Assembly (NCBI GenBank): GCA_002428805.1
Contig: DIXX01000076.1
Location: forward strand, 1 to 10,658
Length of the DNA: 10,658 nucleotides
From: Cetobacterium sp. UBA6069
Lineage (GTDB): Bacteria > Fusobacteriota > Fusobacteriia > Fusobacteriales > Fusobacteriaceae
Direction: 5' to 3'
In this document: positions 7,575-10,658 of the stretch, piece after piece
Numbering within the stretch: position 1 is the first letter of the stretch
Layout of the letters: the number at the start of each line of letters is the position of its first letter
Notes under the pieces: model-generated
Seen by the model: only the letters and a program-made list of their open reading frames with translations
Told to the model about the DNA's origin: nothing
Database searches by the model: none
Made by a program: the position numbers and the translations under genes

Positions 7575-8174
7575 TTATAATTTAAAAACAGCTATTATTA
7601 AAGGAACTAAAATAGGAACTGAACTTGTGAGAACAACTCCTGAAAAGAATGAGATAATCGAGATATCTGAAGAGTTACTTTTATTTATTATTGGAAGAAG
7701 AGTATCCATAGCTGTTGCACCAGCTGTAGATATTGATTCAAAGCTTCCTATTCTTTTTGCAATAATTGGAATAGTTAAAATAGCTAGTACCTCTCTAAAA
7801 ACATTGCTTAAAAAAGCTATACTACCAAGTTCGGCGCTAACTTTTGAAAGCTCAATAGCAGATAGCGAGTACCAACCAAGTCCAGAAGAAACAGCTAAAC
7901 TTTCACCGACAGATAAAGGAAGAATTAGTCCTCCTAAAAAACCACCGAAAAGTGAACCAACAATTGTAGTTAGAGGAAGAAACCAAATCTTTTTTCCAAG
8001 TTTTTTAAGGTTAGAAAGAACAGAGGAGTTGTCTCCAATATCAATACCAACAAAAAATAAGAGAAGGCAAAGGCCTAAATCGATAAAAGAATCGGAATAC
8101 ATTTGTAAAAAACTACTGTTAGAAAAAAATCCAATTATAACACCTATAAAAATTGAAAGACATATTCCAATCAT
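7575..8174 (-). CDS. lysO: Lysine exporter LysO family, C-terminal subunit
   Basis: This 199-residue inner-membrane protein matches the C-terminal two thirds of E. coli LysO (YbjE), a lysine and thialysine exporter of about 300 residues. Visible signatures are L-L-L-F-F-V-G-I-D-I near 37-46, S-S-G-L-G-W-Y-S-L-S near 96-105 and A-G-A-T-A-M-D-T-L-L-P near 151-161, with about five or six hydrophobic segments. The missing N-terminal third is encoded by the gene just upstream, whose TAA overlaps this ATG by one base. A Shine-Dalgarno AGAGGTG (8188-8182) lies within the end of that gene, so this cistron has its own initiation site and is probably coupled. The assignment to the family is firm; the transported substrate is taken from the family. 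Confidence 0.88.
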   Translation of the reverse strand: MIGICLSIFIGVIIGFFSNSSFLQMYSDSFIDLGLCLLLFFVGIDIGDNSSVLSNLKKLGKKIWFLPLTTIVGSLFGGFLGGLILPLSVGESLAVSSGLGWYSLSAIELSKVSAELGSIAFLSNVFREVLAILTIPIIAKRIGSFESISTAGATAMDTLLPIINKSNSSDISIISFFSGVVLTSSVPILVPLIIAVFKL

Positions 8175-8452
8175 TATTTATCACCTCTTCTTTGAAAAAA
8201 AAGTCTAGTTATTAGGATGCTTCCTAAAATTGAAAGTATAGCTATTATTAAGGCGTATAATCCTAAAGTTGGAAACTCTTTTATAATTTTGTCGTCACTT
8301 CCTATTTTATACCCCATAATGCTTAGAAGAAAAAATAGAGAAGCTGTTTGTAAAATTCCAGTTTTATTTTTTAGTTTAAATGGAATTAAATTATATTTAC
8401 TTAAAAAAAATCCAAAACAAATAATAAAAACATATAGTAAAATTCTGATCAA
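8174..8452 (-). CDS. LysO-family N-terminal subunit (small membrane protein)
   Basis: The 92-residue protein consists of about three hydrophobic segments (near 3-17, 33-50 and 63-84) with a basic C-terminus. On its own it is hard to classify. Its size and place directly before the LysO C-terminal cistron match the N-terminal third that LysO lacks here: 92 plus 199 residues give 291, close to full-length LysO. Both products would be needed for one transporter. The start is a TTG at 8452; no ATG is available in frame near the ribosome-binding site. The one-base TAATG overlap with the next gene suggests balanced production of the two subunits. Confidence 0.78.
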   Translation of the reverse strand: MIRILLYVFIICFGFFLSKYNLIPFKLKNKTGILQTASLFFLLSIMGYKIGSDDKIIKEFPTLGLYALIIAILSILGSILITRLFFQRRGDK

Positions 8453-8460
8453 ATTAATAA

Positions 8461-8469
8461 CCCCCCTTT
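8461..8469 (-). promoter_or_regulatory. G-rich ribosome-binding site for the TTG start
   Basis: On the minus strand AAAGGGGGG ends eight bases before the TTG at 8452. This spacing supports the non-ATG start. A run of six G is striking in DNA this AT-rich and may compensate for the weak start codon. Confidence 0.65.
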
Positions 8470-8906
8470 AATTTAAAAGATATTTTAAAGTTTAACATAT
8501 AGAATTACTAAAAAGCAAATTTTAGAAAAAGTAAACTTATTTTAGGTATTTTTTATTGTAAAAATATGTAAAATTTGATACTCTATAATAAACAGCTTTT
8601 TCTATTTTTAGGGGCAGATTTATATTTTTATCACTAGGGGAAAAGACATTAAAGTATAGAAAGCATTATAAAATTAAGAGGAAGCAACAAAAAATATAAT
8701 TTTGAAAACTTATGATCAAAATAAAGCTAGAAAAATGTATGGTAAATTATTTCGAAGGGTATCTAAAATAAAAAATACGAACAGGAATTTATAATTTTTT
8801 TAAATTTGTGTGAAAAATATGAAAAGTATGAGATAATAAGATTACTCTTTATTAAGTATAGAGGAAGAGGATTTAAGAAAATTGAAAAATTATGAGGATT
8901 ATAAAC

Positions 8907-8940
8907 CTGTAATAAAATTGTTACAGTATTATTATAATAA
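8907..8940 (+). promoter_or_regulatory. Candidate promoter/operator region of cvfB-iclR
   Basis: A perfect TATAAT (8933-8938) sits inside a 12-bp palindrome TTATTATAATAA (8929-8940). Just upstream is a 6-bp inverted repeat CTGTAA-N8-TTACAG (8907-8926) covering where a -35 box would be. No good -35 is seen at 17 bases. If used, transcription would start near 8945 with a leader of about 70 bases before cvfB. The G/C-containing repeat could be a regulator site, possibly for the IclR protein encoded downstream, but this is inference. Confidence 0.3.
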
Positions 8941-9001
8941 CTATCCTCATAAGTTAGATGAAAAATTTAATTTATTTAGAAACTATTTGGAGAAAAATAG
9001 T

Positions 9002-9013
9002 AAGGAGAGAGGA
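9002..9013 (+). promoter_or_regulatory. Ribosome-binding site that fixes the cvfB start
   Basis: AAGGAGAGAGGA lies four to ten bases before the ATG at 9018. The longer open frame begins at an ATG at 8958, which has no comparable site and would add 20 residues unlike the family's N-terminus. The start at 9018 is therefore preferred. Confidence 0.75.
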
Positions 9014-9017
9014 AAAA

Positions 9018-9863
9018 ATGGTAAGAGTAGGAAAAAGACAAACTTTAAGAATTAATAATTTCAGCAGCAAGGGAGCACACTTAGATGCAGGAACAGGGGA
9101 TGCTAATGATAACATTCTTCTACCAAATAACGAATTAGAAGGAAAAGTATTAGATATTGGTGATGAGATAGATGTTATGATATACAGAGATTCTGAAGAT
9201 AGATTAATAGCTACATTTAGAAAAACAGCATTAACAGTTGGAACAATTGGAAAGTTATATGTAGCAGATGTGAATGAAAAACTAGGTGCATTTTTAGATT
9301 GGGGATTAAAAAAGGAACTTTTATTACCTCATGCTCAAATGGATGGAGATGTAAAACCAGGTGATGAAGTTTTAGTAGGTATATATGAGGATAGTAAAGG
9401 AAGATTATCTGCAACTATGAAAATCTATAGCTTCTTAATGCCAAATAAAGATTATAAGAAAAATGATTTTGTAGAGGGAACGGTTTACAGAATAAATCCA
9501 GAAATTGGAGTGTTTGTAGCAGTAGATAATAGATATTTCGGATTAATTCCTAACAGTGAGTGTTTTAAAAAATTCTCTATCGGAGAAGAGATTCAAGCAA
9601 GAGTTATCAGAGTTAGAGAAGATGGGAAATTAGATTTAGCTATGAGAGAATTAGCTTTTGTTCAAATGGATAAGGATGCTGAAGCAATAATGGGTAAGAT
9701 GAAAATTTTAAAATCTCACTTTAGATTTAATGATGACAGCTCACCAGAAGCAATAAAAGAGTATTTTGGAATAAGTAAAAAAGCTTTTAAAAGAGCAATG
9801 GGTAGACTTCTGAAAGAAGGAAAGATAGAAAAAACAGAGGAAGGATATTTCAGACTAAAGTAA
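9018..9863 (+). CDS. cvfB: CvfB-like RNA-binding protein with S1 domains and a winged helix
   Basis: The product is a 281-residue cytoplasmic protein of the CvfB/YitL family. In Staphylococcus aureus CvfB affects virulence-gene expression and in pneumococcus it binds RNA. Three S1-type beta-barrel segments can be placed at about 4-70, 74-137 (I-G-K-L-Y-V-A-D-V then L-G-A-F-L-D-W-G) and 149-212 (V-E-G-T-V-Y-R-I then G-V-F-V-A-V, R-V-R-E-D-G-K-L-D-L-A). A C-terminal winged helix follows at about 222-281, with S-P-E-A-I-K-E-Y-F-G-I-S-K-K-A-F-K-R-A as its recognition region and the usual G-Y-F-R-L end. The length agrees with the family. The function in this organism is inferred. It is followed after 14 bases by an iclR-family gene, so the two are probably cotranscribed. 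Confidence 0.88.
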   Translation: MVRVGKRQTLRINNFSSKGAHLDAGTGDANDNILLPNNELEGKVLDIGDEIDVMIYRDSEDRLIATFRKTALTVGTIGKLYVADVNEKLGAFLDWGLKKELLLPHAQMDGDVKPGDEVLVGIYEDSKGRLSATMKIYSFLMPNKDYKKNDFVEGTVYRINPEIGVFVAVDNRYFGLIPNSECFKKFSIGEEIQARVIRVREDGKLDLAMRELAFVQMDKDAEAIMGKMKILKSHFRFNDDSSPEAIKEYFGISKKAFKRAMGRLLKEGKIEKTEEGYFRLK

Positions 9864-9877
9864 TAAAAGGGGATTTT

Positions 9878-10645
9878 ATGGAAGGAAAAACTATACAATC
9901 TATCCAAAGAGCAATAGATATAATGAACTGTTTTAATGAAGATGTTCATGAGCTATCATTAAAAGAGATAAGTGAAAAGGTAGGTTTAAGCAAAAGTACT
10001 GTTCATGGAATCGTTTCAACTCTTTTAAAAAATTCTTATTTGGAACAAAGTGAGAAAAATAGTAATTATTCATTAGGACCAGCTTTTATAGAGAAAAGCT
10101 TTATTGTGAATGAAGATGTATTAATCAAAAATGTAGGTCATAAATATTTAGTAGATATATCAGAAGAGTTTTCAGTAACAGTAAATCTATTTATTTTTAA
10201 AAGAGAGCATTTGAAATTAATTGATAGAGTTCAATCAGACTCAATGTATTATACAATAAGTACATCGGTGACTAAAATTCCATTGAATGCATCAGCATCT
10301 GGAAAATTAGCTTTAGCTTACTCTAAAGATGTGAATATAGATGTTATTTTTAATAAAGATTTACTATACAAATATACAAATAGTACAATAATAGATAGAG
10401 AAACTTTAATCGAAGAAATATATAAAATCAGAAGAGATGGATATTCTTTAGAGAGATCAGAGGTTGAATTGGGAATATATTGTATTTCAGTACCGATTTT
10501 TAAAGTTAATAATGAATTTGTTGGAACGGCATCAATAATGGCTACGAGAGAGAAAATGATGCATATTCTGCCACATTTAGCACCGAAAATGGTAGCTATG
10601 AGTAAAAAAATATCGTTCGAATTAGGAGCAAGAGAGGAGTTTTAA
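9878..10645 (+). CDS. IclR-family transcriptional regulator
   Basis: The 255-residue protein has the standard IclR layout. The N-terminal winged helix-turn-helix covers about residues 5-65, with L-S-L-K-E-I-S-E-K-V-G-L-S-K-S-T-V-H as the helix-turn-helix. The effector-binding domain covers about 75-250 with the family landmarks L-N-A-S-A-S-G-K-L-A-L-A, E-V-E-L-G-I-Y-C-I-S-V-P-I-F and G-T-A-S-I-M-A-T. The ligand cannot be read from the sequence; IclR proteins usually sense small carbon metabolites and control a neighbouring catabolic gene. No such gene is next to it here: it follows cvfB by 14 bases and is closed by a terminator, so its targets are probably beyond the window. AAGGGG (9867-9872) gives a good spacing to the ATG. 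Confidence 0.92.
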   Translation: MEGKTIQSIQRAIDIMNCFNEDVHELSLKEISEKVGLSKSTVHGIVSTLLKNSYLEQSEKNSNYSLGPAFIEKSFIVNEDVLIKNVGHKYLVDISEEFSVTVNLFIFKREHLKLIDRVQSDSMYYTISTSVTKIPLNASASGKLALAYSKDVNIDVIFNKDLLYKYTNSTIIDRETLIEEIYKIRRDGYSLERSEVELGIYCISVPIFKVNNEFVGTASIMATREKMMHILPHLAPKMVAMSKKISFELGAREEF

Positions 10646-10657
10646 CTCCTCTTTTTT
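10633..10657 (+). terminator. Intrinsic terminator containing the iclR stop codon
   Basis: AGAGGAGT (10633-10640) pairs with ACTCCTCT (10645-10652) around a TTTA loop, followed by a run of T to 10657. The iclR stop codon TAA (10643-10645) lies in the loop and the first base of the right arm, so the last codons of the gene form the left arm. It ends the cvfB-iclR unit. Confidence 0.82.
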
Positions 10658-10658
10658 A

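Larger units (their letters stand above)
8453..9017. other. 565-base intergenic region between divergent lysO and cvfB
   Basis: No intact gene is seen on either strand. Near lysO there is an A/T-only inverted repeat, TTTAAAA-GATA-TTTTAAA (8472-8489). A perfect TATAAT at 8584-8589 on the plus strand lacks a good -35. I looked for a lysine riboswitch before lysO and found no AGAGG-GC core on the minus strand. From about 8592 onward the plus strand holds overlapping open segments in shifting frames, described as a possible gene remnant. A promoter candidate for cvfB lies near 8930. No clear lysO promoter could be chosen from several A/T-rich matches. Confidence 0.5.
8592..9055 (+). pseudogene. 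Possible frameshifted remnant of an unidentified gene
   Basis: Four open segments follow each other with short overlaps in changing frames: 8592-8696, 8678-8791, 8767-8892 and 8840-9052 (stop at 9053-9055). Read in order they give a lysine- and tyrosine-rich, protein-like text, for example KTLKYRKHYKIKR, then LKTYDQNKARKMYGKLF, then KYEQEFIIFLNLCEKYEKYE, then DYKPVIKLLQYYYNNYPHKL. The joins would need three frameshifts. The last segment stays open for about 59 codons before it enters cvfB, which is long for DNA where a stop is expected about every 11 codons. I do not recognise the family. Alternatives are chance, or a short real gene from the TTG at 8882 preceded by GAGGAAGAGG. It looks like decay rather than programmed frameshifting because no single slippery site explains it. 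Confidence 0.3.

Noticed and set aside
7558..8208. A 216-codon open frame on the plus strand
   Set aside because: It lies opposite the LysO C-terminal gene, whose conserved motifs are on the minus strand. Its own translation is a low-complexity Lys/Pro/Ile/Ser text, its start lies inside the terminator stem, and it has no ribosome-binding site.
8217..8471. An 84-codon open frame on the plus strand
   Set aside because: It is the antisense shadow of the LysO N-terminal gene and has no supporting start signal.
8453..8640. Lysine riboswitch upstream of lysO
   Set aside because: A lysine exporter might carry one, but the minus-strand leader lacks the AGAGG-GC core and the other conserved stems. 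The region is too A/T-rich to fold as required.
8958..9017. Upstream in-frame ATG extension of cvfB
   Set aside because: It would add 20 residues with no match to the family and has no Shine-Dalgarno site, while the ATG at 9018 has a strong one.
8592..9055. Programmed frameshifting or an insertion-sequence remnant
   Set aside because: No slippery heptamer fits all the joins, and no terminal inverted repeats, target duplications or transposase DDE/HUH motifs were seen. Simple gene decay is the more economical reading.

Overview
The window is very AT-rich bacterial DNA, about three quarters A+T, with strong Shine-Dalgarno sites, tightly packed genes and heavy use of AGA and other A/T-ending codons. 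The gene set (JAMM-DinG helicase, PgpH-YbeY-DgkA cluster, two-gene LysO, CvfB, IclR) fits a member of the Fusobacteriota such as Fusobacterium or Cetobacterium. A low-GC Firmicute is the main alternative. The taxonomic call is inference; no rRNA or tRNA gene is present to settle it.

Layout. Positions 1-232 are a regulatory gap. It holds a near-consensus leftward promoter for a gene outside the window, an 18-bp inverted repeat just upstream of that promoter, and a weaker rightward promoter candidate. Positions 233-7533 form one rightward operon: a DinG-type helicase with an N-terminal JAMM domain, the c-di-AMP phosphodiesterase PgpH, the rRNA endonuclease YbeY, a fused DgkA-type kinase/PAP2 phosphatase, and a lipase-like alpha/beta hydrolase. 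Gaps are only 14-24 bases. A perfect 12-bp stem hairpin at 7535-7566 ends this operon and also the convergent one. Positions 7575-8452 (minus strand) carry a lysine exporter of the LysO family split into two cistrons that overlap by one base. Positions 8453-9017 lack an intact gene but hold a chain of open segments in shifting frames that looks like a decayed gene, plus a possible promoter. Positions 9018-10645 hold cvfB and an IclR-family regulator 14 bases apart, closed by a terminator that contains the iclR stop codon.

How the genes fit together. pgpH-ybeY-dgkA is a recognised conserved block in low-GC bacteria, tying c-di-AMP turnover, ribosome quality control and undecaprenyl/lipid phosphate recycling. 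Here it is preceded by dinG and followed by a hydrolase; the phoH, cdd and era genes that accompany it in Bacillus are absent. Both halves of the kinase/phosphatase fusion could produce undecaprenyl phosphate. Three start codons (ybeY, dgkA-PAP2, cvfB) are placed downstream of the longest open frame because the ribosome-binding sites require it.

No CRISPR array, insertion sequence, tRNA or rRNA was seen. The points most worth a second look are the JAMM-helicase fusion, the kinase/phosphatase fusion with a changed catalytic motif, the altered HD-domain metal ligand in PgpH, the probable gene remnant before cvfB, and the leftward promoter with its inverted repeat.
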